A DNA stretch of 64,000 nucleotides from contig NZ_LR026978.1 in the NCBI RefSeq assembly GCF_900604315.1, forward strand, positions 2,742,325 through 2,806,324, in the 5' to 3' direction. The notes under the pieces were generated by a model. The model was not told the DNA's origin, did no database searches, and worked only from the letters and a program-made list of their open reading frames with translations. The stretch comes from [Erwinia] mediterraneensis. GTDB taxonomy: Bacteria > Pseudomonadota > Gammaproteobacteria > Enterobacterales > Enterobacteriaceae. Every line of letters starts with the position of its first letter. Within the stretch, counting starts at the first letter, position 1. The translations under genes and the position numbers were made by a program. Positions 48,392 through 57,416 of the stretch are shown in pieces.

Positions 48392-50827
48392 ATGAATAAG
48401 ATTAAAACTTTTTTCACGCTTTTTATGCTGCTGATCGTACTGTTACCCGCGCTGAGCCGGGCTGCCGATGAGCCGGCGCCCGCGACAGCGGATGAAGCCA
48501 GCGTTCCGCAGGTAAATGCTTCGGCAGAACTGCCAAAAATGCAGAAAATCCTCGATAAAATCAAAGGTCAGGTATCGGGGGAAAACAATGAAAACCAGCT
48601 GAACCAGCTGAACAACCTGGCGCAGGAACTCTCTGCCAGTGCCGACACCCTCGGGCAGGCGCTGATTCCGCAGCGTCAGCAGCTCGATGCGCAGCTGGCG
48701 GTGCTGGGCCCGGCACCGACGGCGGAAAGCGGGGTCAAAGAGACGCCGGAGGTGACGCGCAAACGTCATACGCTGGAAAGCCAGAAAAATAAGCTGGACG
48801 ACCAAATCACGCAGGCGGATGCCATCAAAAATAATGCGCTGGTGCTCTCTTCGCAGATCGTTAACCTGCGGCGCGATCAGCTGAAAAACCAACTGGCGCT
48901 GAATACCGGCACCATTTTTGGCCCACGCTTCTGGGCGCCGCTCTACAGCGTGCAGGATAATGACCGGGAAAAAATCGGCAGTTTCCGCGATGAGCTGCTG
49001 GCGACCGCGCAACTCGCCTGGGAGGCGGGCTGGCGTATCGGTACGGTAGGCTGGATGGTCGCCGCGCTGTTGGTGATGACGCTGGGACGCTACTACAGCG
49101 AAGAGTTTCTTGCCTGGGTCAGCATTCGCAAACTACCGGAAGGGCGCTTGCGTCGCAGCTTTCTGGCAGCGGCCATCGCACTTACCACCCTGGCGGCAGT
49201 GGTGCTGGCGTTTAACTTCGTGGCGCTCGCCTTGACCCGCCGCGAGGCCGTCTCCGGCGATGTGCAGGATTTTGTCGACCGTCTGGTGGATCTCAGCGTA
49301 TTTTGCGGGCTGATTGCCGGACTGGGACGCGCGTTTCTTTCCACGCAGCGCCCCAGCTGGCGTCTGCCGGTGATCGCTGATCCAGTGGCGCAGGCGTTAA
49401 AACCCTTCCCGCCAATTACCGCCGCGCTGGTATTTATTTTCCAGACGCTGGAAGCCTTTAACACCACCGTGGGCACCAGCCTGAATACCACGATTTTTGC
49501 TAACGGCCTGACGGCGCTGCTGATTGGCAGCACCGCGCTGGCCATCAGTATGCGCACCAACCGCGTACGGCGACGCATGACGCAGCAGGGTAACCCGCCT
49601 GAGGCACGCTCGACGCTGGTAGGGCTGATTCAGATGGCGCTGACGCTGACCGCCATCGCTATTCTGATTTCTCTTATGATTGGTTATGTGGCACTGGCCC
49701 GCTTCCTCAGTTATGAAGTGATCTGGTGCGGCATTCTGTTTGGCTCATACTATTTCCTCAGCCATCTGGTGGCTGACCTGTGCGAAAGCTTCTTTTCCAC
49801 CAGTAACAGCACCGGCAAGCGCATCCAGAGTTCGCTGAATATTGATGCGCGTCATCTGCAGCAGGCCGCCACGCTGCTGACGGCCATCGGCAAAACGCTG
49901 CTGATCCTGTTTTTGTCCATTGCGCTGTTGAACGGCACTTTCGCGTCGGCATCGCCCATTGAACTGGTGCAAAAGGCGATTGAGTTCTGGGGAGGCAAAG
50001 GTCTCGAAACCCTGAATATCGTGCCGGCACATCTGGTCAGCGCGCTGGTGACGCTGATTGCCGGTATCTACGTGCTGCGCTCGGTGCGTCGCTGGCTGGA
50101 CAAGGAGTTTCTGCCGAAAACCACTATGGATGTCGGCATGCGCGTGTCGCTGGTGACGCTGTTCAGTAACATCGGTTACGTGCTGATTATCCTGCTGACG
50201 CTGTCAATTATCGGCCTGCAGTGGAATAAGCTGGCCTGGATTGTCAGCGCCCTGTCGGTGGGCATCGGTTTCGGCCTGCAGGAGATTGTGAAGAACTTTA
50301 TCTCCGGTCTGATTCTGCTGACCGAACGTCCGGTGAAAGTGGGCGACCTGGTGAGCATCAGCGGCATAGAAGGGGATATTCGCCGCATTAACGTGCGCGC
50401 CACGGAAATCCAGCTGGGCGACAAATCCACGGTCATCGTGCCCAACTCGCAGCTGATTTCTCAGAACGTACGTAACGCGACCATGGGTAACGCGCAGGGG
50501 GTGGCTACCATTCTGCTGACCTTCCCGCTGAATATCGATCCGGAACGGGTACGTGATATTTTGCTGCAGGTCTACAACGAAAATGAGCGCATTCTGGAGC
50601 AGCCTGCGCCCTCGGTGACCTTTAAAGATCTTACGCCGCAGGGCATTGTACTGAGCGTGACCGGCAACGTGCCCAGCCAGCGTCTGGTGGGCAGCGTGAA
50701 AAGCGATCTGCTGTTCAATATCCTGACGCGTCTGCGTCAGGAGGGCATTGTGCTCTCCACGCCGCAGACGATGATTATTGAACGACGCCAGCAGGACGCC
50801 AGTCGCAGCAGCGAACCGCAAGCATAA
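48392..50827 (+). CDS. MscS-family mechanosensitive channel with DUF3772 domain
   Basis: 811 residues. Signal peptide (1-24) followed by a periplasmic helical, Gln/Leu-rich region to about 200 (DUF3772 type). Many membrane helices then lead to the MscS core. The pore helix region is IVSALSVGIGFGLQEIVKNFISGL, given here by its centre GIGFGLQEIVKNF, and the beta-domain has RPVKVGDLVS and STVIVPNSQLIS. It should release solutes on hypo-osmotic shock. Similar in plan to E. coli YbiO (741), but orthology is not certain. Confidence 0.88.
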   Translation: MNKIKTFFTLFMLLIVLLPALSRAADEPAPATADEASVPQVNASAELPKMQKILDKIKGQVSGENNENQLNQLNNLAQELSASADTLGQALIPQRQQLDAQLAVLGPAPTAESGVKETPEVTRKRHTLESQKNKLDDQITQADAIKNNALVLSSQIVNLRRDQLKNQLALNTGTIFGPRFWAPLYSVQDNDREKIGSFRDELLATAQLAWEAGWRIGTVGWMVAALLVMTLGRYYSEEFLAWVSIRKLPEGRLRRSFLAAAIALTTLAAVVLAFNFVALALTRREAVSGDVQDFVDRLVDLSVFCGLIAGLGRAFLSTQRPSWRLPVIADPVAQALKPFPPITAALVFIFQTLEAFNTTVGTSLNTTIFANGLTALLIGSTALAISMRTNRVRRRMTQQGNPPEARSTLVGLIQMALTLTAIAILISLMIGYVALARFLSYEVIWCGILFGSYYFLSHLVADLCESFFSTSNSTGKRIQSSLNIDARHLQQAATLLTAIGKTLLILFLSIALLNGTFASASPIELVQKAIEFWGGKGLETLNIVPAHLVSALVTLIAGIYVLRSVRRWLDKEFLPKTTMDVGMRVSLVTLFSNIGYVLIILLTLSIIGLQWNKLAWIVSALSVGIGFGLQEIVKNFISGLILLTERPVKVGDLVSISGIEGDIRRINVRATEIQLGDKSTVIVPNSQLISQNVRNATMGNAQGVATILLTFPLNIDPERVRDILLQVYNENERILEQPAPSVTFKDLTPQGIVLSVTGNVPSQRLVGSVKSDLLFNILTRLRQEGIVLSTPQTMIIERRQQDASRSSEPQA

Positions 50828-50834
50828 CGTATTA

Positions 50835-50862
50835 AAGGCCGACAATATTCGGCCTTTTTTTC
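50835..50862. terminator. terminator between the channel gene and dld
   Basis: AAGGCCGA (50835-50842), CAATAT loop, TCGGCCTT (50849-50856), then a T run. Strong for the rightward transcript, weaker for dld. Confidence 0.9.
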
Positions 50863-50870
50863 GTCCGGGG

Positions 50871-52583
50871 TTAGCCCGCTTTTACGCCCCAGCCTTTCTG
50901 TTTGCTGGTTTTCCCGATGCCCGGGTTAAAGCTGTTGGTGGGATCGAGCTGATGGTAAAACGCCTGCAGCTGTGGTTTGGCCGGGTAGAGATGCCCCACA
51001 TTATGCTCAGCCGGATATTCGGCGCCGCGAGTATTGAGGATCGCCAGCATCTTCTCCTTCAGCGCATGAACATCCACTCCTTTCTTCACGATGTAATCCT
51101 GGTGGAAAACGTGACAGAAGAAGTGACCATAATAGAGGCGATGGATCAGGTCGTTATCGAATTCCGACGGCAGAGTTTCAAACCAGTCGCGATCGTTGCG
51201 CCGTAAAGCGATATCCAGCGCCAGAATATCCTCCACCTCATCAGCGTGTACTGCATGATAACGTACCGCTGCGCCTGCTGCGGCAAAGCGATGCAGGAAG
51301 GCGTGCGCCCCTTCTTTCGCCGTACACTCAAAAAAGTCGCCGCCGCCTTCGCGGAAATACTCTTTCAGGTAGTGACGCGCTTCACCGACCCCGTCACCTG
51401 ACATTTTTAACAGCAGATGGTGTTCATATTTATCCCGATACTGCTTCATGCGTTTCGGCAGGTGAGCCGGGAAAAACTGGCTCAGACGCTGCAGCATGCG
51501 ATCGCTGAAGTGCGGTTTGATAAAGGGCACTTTTTCCAGCCAGGCATCGGCGCGGCCTTTCAGGGTGAAAAAGCGCGGCATTTTATCGGTGCCCAGCTTG
51601 TCGATCATCAGAAAGGTATCTTTGCCATACACTTCCGCCACGTCGAAGATATCGCGATGCATATACTCGCCTGCCACCGGCAAGCTGGCGAAGTGGGCGA
51701 GAATATGGCGACGAATATCGCTCAGGACGTTGGGATCGTTGGTGCCGATATAGAACACCTGTTGCTGCGGCTCGGCCGGAAAGGTATCGAGACGCACGGC
51801 AAACACCGCCAGCTTGCCGGCACAGCCGGACGCTTCAAACAGACGACGCGCATCGGCATTGAAGCGCGCCGGGGTATCCGCCTCGATATCGCGCACCCGG
51901 GTGGCGTAATCGTGGTCGGAGGCGTGGCGCTGGTCATACTGCACATCGCTCTGTTGCCAGCGGTCGTCATCAAGACGCCCGAGGATCTCTTCCGGCGTAC
52001 TGCCAAGCTGGATGCCGAGATGGTTCACCAGCTTCAGTTTGCCCTGTTCATCAATCTGAGCAAACAGCGCCATTTCACTGTAGGCAGGGCCGCGTTTGAT
52101 CAGCGAACCGCCGGAGTTATTACAGATGCCGCCCAGCACGGATGCGCCAATACAGGAGGAACCGATCACCGAATGCGGCTCACGGCCCAGCGGCTTAAGT
52201 TCGCGCTCCAGCTGATAGAGGGTACTGCCAGGAAACGCCAGCACCTGTTTGCCATCATCAATCAGCTGCAGTTTATCGAGGCGCAGCGTACTGATAATCA
52301 CTATATCGCGATCATAGTCATTACCGTGCGGGGTAGAGCCTTCCGTCAGACCGGTATTGGCGGCCTGCATCAGGATAATGGTATCGGCGGAGACCAGCGC
52401 CTGTAGCACACGCCACAGTTCCAGCAGCGAGCCGGGAAACACCACGGCCAGCGCATCGCCTTCGCCAGAGCGAAAGCCTTTACGGTAGCGCGCGGTTTGC
52501 GCGGGTTCCGTCAGCAAATGAGAGGAGCCAACGAGGCGGCGTAGTTCCGCCAGCAGGTCAGCGCGAGAGGACGAATCGGTCAT
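50871..52583 (-). CDS. dld: quinone-dependent D-lactate dehydrogenase
   Basis: Peripheral membrane FAD enzyme that oxidises D-lactate to pyruvate and feeds electrons to quinone. 570 residues (E. coli 571). The FAD-binding domain contains QAANTGLTEGSTPHG and SCIGASVLGGICNNSGGS. The C-terminal membrane-binding domain has HHLLLKMSGDGVGE, HRLYYGHFFCHVFHQDY and EYPAEHNVGHLY. Divergent from bglX, as in E. coli. Confidence 0.97.
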   Translation of the reverse strand: MTDSSSRADLLAELRRLVGSSHLLTEPAQTARYRKGFRSGEGDALAVVFPGSLLELWRVLQALVSADTIILMQAANTGLTEGSTPHGNDYDRDIVIISTLRLDKLQLIDDGKQVLAFPGSTLYQLERELKPLGREPHSVIGSSCIGASVLGGICNNSGGSLIKRGPAYSEMALFAQIDEQGKLKLVNHLGIQLGSTPEEILGRLDDDRWQQSDVQYDQRHASDHDYATRVRDIEADTPARFNADARRLFEASGCAGKLAVFAVRLDTFPAEPQQQVFYIGTNDPNVLSDIRRHILAHFASLPVAGEYMHRDIFDVAEVYGKDTFLMIDKLGTDKMPRFFTLKGRADAWLEKVPFIKPHFSDRMLQRLSQFFPAHLPKRMKQYRDKYEHHLLLKMSGDGVGEARHYLKEYFREGGGDFFECTAKEGAHAFLHRFAAAGAAVRYHAVHADEVEDILALDIALRRNDRDWFETLPSEFDNDLIHRLYYGHFFCHVFHQDYIVKKGVDVHALKEKMLAILNTRGAEYPAEHNVGHLYPAKPQLQAFYHQLDPTNSFNPGIGKTSKQKGWGVKAG

Positions 52584-52745
52584 ATGCCTTTCCCTTGTCT
52601 TTTGGTTGCCTCCCTACTGTATCACGAGACAGGAAAATGGCGGTGGCGCAAAACTACCTGCTATTCTCATCTTGTGGCACACTGACGCCTGTCCTGCTAC
52701 AACCATAATCTGTTACAGCGCAGTCACTTAAGAGAACCCAAACTG

Positions 52746-55043
52746 ATGAAATGGATTTACTCTGTTAGCCTGGCCGCTTCCCTGGTCATTCAGCCCGCCC
52801 TCGCCGACGATCTTTTTGGCCCTCATCCGATAAATGAACAGGCGCGCGACGCCTTTGTCAGCGATTTGCTGACCAAAATGACGCTGGATGAAAAAATAGG
52901 TCAGCTGCGCCTGATCAGCGTCGGGCCGGACAACCCGAAATCAGCGATTCGCGACATGATTCAGAAAGGGCAGGTCGGAGCGATTTTTAATACCGTCACG
53001 CGTTCCGATATTCGTGCCATGCAGGATCAGGTGATGCAGCTCAGCCGCCTGAAAATTCCGCTCTTTTTCGCCTATGACGTGGTGCATGGTCAGCGGACTA
53101 TTTTCCCCATTCCGCTGGGGCTCGCCGCCAGCTGGGATCTTGATGCCGTCAGCACCGTCGGGCGCATTTCCGCCTGTGAAGCGGCGGATGATGGCCTGAA
53201 TATGACCTGGGCGCCGATGGTGGACGTCAGCCGTGAACCGCGCTGGGGCCGTGGCTCTGAAGGTTTCGGCGAGGATACCTTCCTCACCGGGCAGATGGGC
53301 AGCGCGATGGTAAAAGCGATGCAGGGCAACAGTCCCGCCGATCGTTACTCCCTGATGACCAGCGTGAAGCATTTCGCGCTGTACGGCGCGGTTGAAGGCG
53401 GACGCGATTACAACACGGCGGACATGAGCCCGCAGCGTATGTTTCAGGACTATCTGCCGCCCTATAAAGCCTCGCTTGATGCAGGCAGCGGCGGGGTGAT
53501 GGTAGCGCTCAACGCTATCAACGGCGTACCGGCGACCGCAGACAGCTGGCTGCTGAAAGATCTGCTGCGCGACGAGTGGAAATTCAAAGGCATCACCATC
53601 AGCGATCACGGTGCTATAAAAGAGCTGCTGAAGCATGGCGTGGCGAGCGATCCGCAAGATGCCGTGCGTATTGCGCTGAAGTCGGGCGTCGATATGAGCA
53701 TGAGCGACGAATATTACAGCCAGTACCTGCCTGGGCTGGTGAAAAGCGGCGCGGTGAGCATGGCGGAGATTGACGATGCCGCCCGTCACGTGCTGAACGT
53801 AAAATATGATATGGGACTGTTTAACGATCCCTACAGCCATCTGGGACCGAAAGAGAGCGATCCGCAGGATAATAACGCGGAAAGTCGTCTGCATCGTGCC
53901 GAAGCGCGCGACGTGGCGCGTAAAAGCATCGTACTGCTGAAAAACCGGCTGGAAACGCTGCCGCTGCAGAAAAGCGGCACCATCGCGCTGGTGGGGCCAC
54001 TGGCAGACAGCCAGCGTGACATCATGGGCAGCTGGTCGGCGGCAGGGGTAGCGAAGCAATCCGTCACGCTGTTGCAGGGGATGCGCAACGCCACTGCGGG
54101 CAAAGCCACGCTGCTGTATGCCAAAGGGGCGAACATCTCTGATCATCCCGGTATTCAGAACTTTCTGAATCTGTATGAGAAAGCGGTCAGCGTCGATACG
54201 CGTACGCCGCAACAGCTGATTGATGAAGCGGTAGAGAAAGCGCGCCAGGCGGATGTTGTGGTGGCTGCAGTAGGCGAGGCGCAGGGCATGGCGCATGAGG
54301 CATCCAGCCGCAGCGAGCTGAACATTCCGGCCAGCCAGAAAAAACTGCTGCAGGCGCTGAAAGCCACCGGCAAACCGCTGGTGATCGTTCTGATGAATGG
54401 CCGTCCGCTGACGCTGGTACAGGAAGATCAGATGGCTGATGCGCTGCTGGAAACCTGGTTCAGCGGCACCGAAGGCGGCAATGCGATTGCCGATGTGCTG
54501 TTTGGCGACTATAACCCGTCCGGCAAGCTGCCGGTGACCTTCCCGCGTAACGTGGGACAGATCCCGCTCTACTACAACCATCTGCCTACCGGACGGCCTT
54601 ATAACCCGACGAAGCCGAACAAATATACCTCGCACTACTATGATACCGCCAACGGCCCGCTCTATCCCTTTGGTTACGGTCTGAGCTACACCACCTTTAA
54701 GGTGTCGCCGGTCAAGCTGTCAGCCAGAACCATGGCGCGTCACGGCACTCTGGAGGCGAGCGTTACGGTGACCAACAATGGCGCGCGTGACGGGGCAACG
54801 GTGGTGCAGATGTACCTGAACGATCCGGTTGCCAGCATCAGCCGCCCGGTGCGTGAGCTGCGTGGCTTCAAGCGTATTATGCTGAAAGCGGGAGAGTCAC
54901 AGACCGTTACCTTTAAGATCGATGAGGACGCGCTGAAATTCTGGAATCAGAAGATGCAGCACGTGGCGGAGCCCGGGAAATTTAATATCATGATCGGGCT
55001 GGATTCAGTACGCACGCAGGATGCACAATTCGATTATCTTTGA
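52746..55043 (+). CDS. bglX: periplasmic beta-glucosidase
   Basis: GH3 enzyme, 765 residues, the same as E. coli. Signal peptide MKWIYSVSLAASLVIQPALA. The nucleophile is D287 in KGITISDHGAI, at the E. coli position. KHFALYGAVEGGRDYN supplies the substrate lysine-histidine pair. A C-terminal fibronectin-III-like domain carries VTNNGARDGATVVQMYL. Acts on beta-glucosides in the periplasm. Confidence 0.97.
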   Translation: MKWIYSVSLAASLVIQPALADDLFGPHPINEQARDAFVSDLLTKMTLDEKIGQLRLISVGPDNPKSAIRDMIQKGQVGAIFNTVTRSDIRAMQDQVMQLSRLKIPLFFAYDVVHGQRTIFPIPLGLAASWDLDAVSTVGRISACEAADDGLNMTWAPMVDVSREPRWGRGSEGFGEDTFLTGQMGSAMVKAMQGNSPADRYSLMTSVKHFALYGAVEGGRDYNTADMSPQRMFQDYLPPYKASLDAGSGGVMVALNAINGVPATADSWLLKDLLRDEWKFKGITISDHGAIKELLKHGVASDPQDAVRIALKSGVDMSMSDEYYSQYLPGLVKSGAVSMAEIDDAARHVLNVKYDMGLFNDPYSHLGPKESDPQDNNAESRLHRAEARDVARKSIVLLKNRLETLPLQKSGTIALVGPLADSQRDIMGSWSAAGVAKQSVTLLQGMRNATAGKATLLYAKGANISDHPGIQNFLNLYEKAVSVDTRTPQQLIDEAVEKARQADVVVAAVGEAQGMAHEASSRSELNIPASQKKLLQALKATGKPLVIVLMNGRPLTLVQEDQMADALLETWFSGTEGGNAIADVLFGDYNPSGKLPVTFPRNVGQIPLYYNHLPTGRPYNPTKPNKYTSHYYDTANGPLYPFGYGLSYTTFKVSPVKLSARTMARHGTLEASVTVTNNGARDGATVVQMYLNDPVASISRPVRELRGFKRIMLKAGESQTVTFKIDEDALKFWNQKMQHVAEPGKFNIMIGLDSVRTQDAQFDYL

Positions 55044-55052
55044 GTGGATAAC

Positions 55053-55070
55053 GGGCCGCGTCAGCGGCCC
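55053..55070 (+). terminator. weak terminator-like hairpin after bglX
   Basis: GGGCCGC, GTCA loop, GCGGCCC, then TCTATT. A stable 7-bp GC stem but a poor U run, located only 7 bp before the next start codon; attenuation is as likely as full termination. Confidence 0.5.
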
Positions 55071-55076
55071 TCTATT

Positions 55077-55949
55077 ATGAATATTCTTCGTCAACGCATT
55101 GAGCAGCAGGTCTTTCGTCTGAATGGCCTGTCGCTGAACGAATTTGATATCTCCCAACCCGTGGGCGATCCGGGGCTGTTTGGCCCGGACAGCGTGATCT
55201 GGCGTGTACACGGCGACTTTACCTCGATGATGTGCGGCGGCATCAGTGCGCTGTTATTGCAGATGCTGCATCCCTCGGCTCTGGCGGGGGTCTGGGATCA
55301 CTCTAACTTTCGCCAGGATATGCTGGGACGTTTGCGGCGCACCAGCCAGTTTATTGCCGTCACCACTTTTGGTAACCGTGCCGATGCGCAGACATTGATT
55401 GAGCGTGTCAAACGCATCCATTTGCAGGTTACCGGTGTGGACGCTTATGGTCAGCCCTACGCCGCCAGCGATCCGCACCTGCTGACCTGGGTGCATGTGG
55501 CCGAGACCAGCCGCTTTCTCGCCGCGCATCTGCGCTATAAAAATCCCCGGCTCAGCGTCGCCGAACAGGATCGTTACTACACGGAAGCGGCGCTGATTGC
55601 CGAAGCGCTGGGCGCGCAAAACGTGCCGAAAAGCGGTGCGGCAGTGGCGGACTATTTTCGTCAGATACGTGGCGAGCTGAAAGTCGACAATCGCACGCGC
55701 GAGGTAACGCGTCTGTTGATGCATGCCCCGGCACCCAGCTGGCAGGCGAAACCGGTAATGAAAGTGATGCTGAAAGCGGGCATGATGCTGCTGCCGGACT
55801 GGGCGCAACAGCAGAGCGGCTACCGCTTCAGCGCCCTGGAACGGATGGCGGTGGATCGGCAAATTCAGCTGATTGCCGCCGCCCTGCGCTGGTCCATTCA
55901 GCGCGGCGCTTATCATCGGGCGATGAAACGGGTAGGACGCCTGCACTAA
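55077..55949 (+). CDS. MpaB/Lcp-family (DUF2236) oxygenase-like protein
   Basis: 290 residues from the ATG at 55077, since an earlier GTG would overlap the hairpin. Family hallmarks are GPDSVIWRVHGD, LLQMLHPSALAGVWDHSNF, RLRRTSQFIAVTTFG and DPHLLTWVHVAE. The histidines in LHP, VHGD and WVH fit the heme-binding pattern of latex-clearing-protein relatives. The substrate is unknown. Probably cotranscribed with bglX. Confidence 0.85.
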   Translation: MNILRQRIEQQVFRLNGLSLNEFDISQPVGDPGLFGPDSVIWRVHGDFTSMMCGGISALLLQMLHPSALAGVWDHSNFRQDMLGRLRRTSQFIAVTTFGNRADAQTLIERVKRIHLQVTGVDAYGQPYAASDPHLLTWVHVAETSRFLAAHLRYKNPRLSVAEQDRYYTEAALIAEALGAQNVPKSGAAVADYFRQIRGELKVDNRTREVTRLLMHAPAPSWQAKPVMKVMLKAGMMLLPDWAQQQSGYRFSALERMAVDRQIQLIAAALRWSIQRGAYHRAMKRVGRLH

Positions 55950-56135
55950 CTCCCTTTTCATGAAACCCGGCGCGGCCTTGCTCAGCGCTTTCCGCCGCGC
56001 CTGATCTGCCTGATCCCTACCCGACGGTTCCCCGCCCACACTTTGGGAATTTTACCCTTGCTTCACATGGCACGAGTGCCGATTCTGCTCTATTCTCGGG
56101 GAAAAAGGATTCCTCTACGCGTTTGTCGAGGTACT
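55950..56135. other. 186-bp spacer before the SUFU-domain gene
   Basis: Contains CTATTCTCG and a short GC-rich dyad but no clear promoter or terminator. No gene seen. Confidence 0.4.
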
Positions 56136-57245
56136 ATGTCACATCAACATCTGATCGCCGAAGCCACCAATCAGCAACGTACCCTCACGGCCATCGTCGA
56201 GCAGGATGAACGTACCGCCTATTTTTATATCTGGCCGAACGATCTGTTTCGCAGCCGGTATGCGGTGCGCGGTTGTTGGTTACGCAATTTACTGCCTGCC
56301 CCAGCGCAGGAAGATCGCGCCGCAATGGAGCAGGGCATTGCGCCGCTGCTGAGCGCGGAATATTGCCGCACCCTGGAAGCGGAACCCCCGCTCGATCCCG
56401 CTGGTTTACAGGTTATCTGGGAACCTGGCGATGAGGGCGCCGCTCTCTGGTATAACGGCCAGCTGCTGGCAGTGATTCCGGGCTGGAGTCTTTATCAGGA
56501 TAAACAGGTTAGCTTCTCCGCGGGCTGTATCCGCAAAAACCGCCTGACCGCGCCGCTGGGCTCCGCGTCGACCAATCTCTATTACGCCCTGGCCGAACAG
56601 CATCGTCATTTCTGGCGTGACTGGCACGACGGTCATCTGTGGGAACTGGTCCAGCATGAACTGCTGCAGACCTATCAGACGCAGTTTGGCGAGTCGATAA
56701 AATATTACGCCATCGACCAGGGCAACTGGCCGCCGATGGCGATCTCGCAGCACTGGTATCACGGCGTCTGGTATTTTCTGACGCTGGGCATGAGTATTCG
56801 TCCGATGCCGCAGGTGGATTTTCTCTATCAGGAGCTGGCACCACAATATCGCCGCGTCGAACTGGCGCTGGCGGTGGATGGCAATGTGATGACCGAAGCC
56901 AATGCGGTTCAGATGGCCAGCGCGTTGGCGGAGTTCGCCCATATTCCCTGGTCCCGTCTGACCTGGGTAGGCGAAGGTCATATCCTTGCTTCAGAAGTGG
57001 CGCCGGTCGGGTTTGAAGGTTTTCTGCTGGCCAACGGGCTGGCCGCGGAGAGCGCTCGCTTCAGGCTGCCGAAACGTGACGGCGATCGTGTCACTCTGCT
57101 CTGGGCCACACCGGTCACTGAAGCGGAACGTCAGTTCGCACAGCGCAGCGACAACGGTGGTCAGCAGCTGCTCAGCCTGCTGCTGGCGGACGGTAATAAT
57201 CATATCTTTCGTCCGCGTCAGCAGGTGGTTGACGCGGAAGCCTGA
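56136..57245 (+). CDS. SUFU (suppressor of fused) domain protein
   Basis: 369 residues from the ATG at 56136, where GAGG gives a ribosome site; upstream in-frame codons are not convincing. The segment HWYHGVWYFLTLGMS and the closing VTLLWATPVTEAERQFAQ match the prokaryotic SUFU fold. The N-terminal ~190 residues are not recognised. Bacterial SUFU proteins are mostly uncharacterised, and some are found in toxin-immunity contexts. No toxin is adjacent here. Confidence 0.7.
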   Translation: MSHQHLIAEATNQQRTLTAIVEQDERTAYFYIWPNDLFRSRYAVRGCWLRNLLPAPAQEDRAAMEQGIAPLLSAEYCRTLEAEPPLDPAGLQVIWEPGDEGAALWYNGQLLAVIPGWSLYQDKQVSFSAGCIRKNRLTAPLGSASTNLYYALAEQHRHFWRDWHDGHLWELVQHELLQTYQTQFGESIKYYAIDQGNWPPMAISQHWYHGVWYFLTLGMSIRPMPQVDFLYQELAPQYRRVELALAVDGNVMTEANAVQMASALAEFAHIPWSRLTWVGEGHILASEVAPVGFEGFLLANGLAAESARFRLPKRDGDRVTLLWATPVTEAERQFAQRSDNGGQQLLSLLLADGNNHIFRPRQQVVDAEA

Positions 57246-57416
57246 CAGCTGTTTTTGCCGCCGGTGGCACAGGGCGTGCACGCCGGCGGTCAGAAAACTT
57301 TACAGTTGCGAAACGTAATTATTTTGTTTTTACCCTGCCGCTGATATCAAGTTCCTCCTCTGCAACGCCGTTAACCGAAGTGAGGCAATCGCGCACGCCA
57401 GGTTAAGGGCTCATCT

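Noticed and set aside
51417..52406. 329-residue open frame antisense to dld
   Set aside because: Dld is full length and conserved; the antisense frame is a codon-bias artefact.
52941..54635. 564-residue open frame antisense to bglX
   Set aside because: BglX is certain in the other strand; the antisense frame is Arg/His-rich, as expected from GC-biased codons, and has no recognisable motif.
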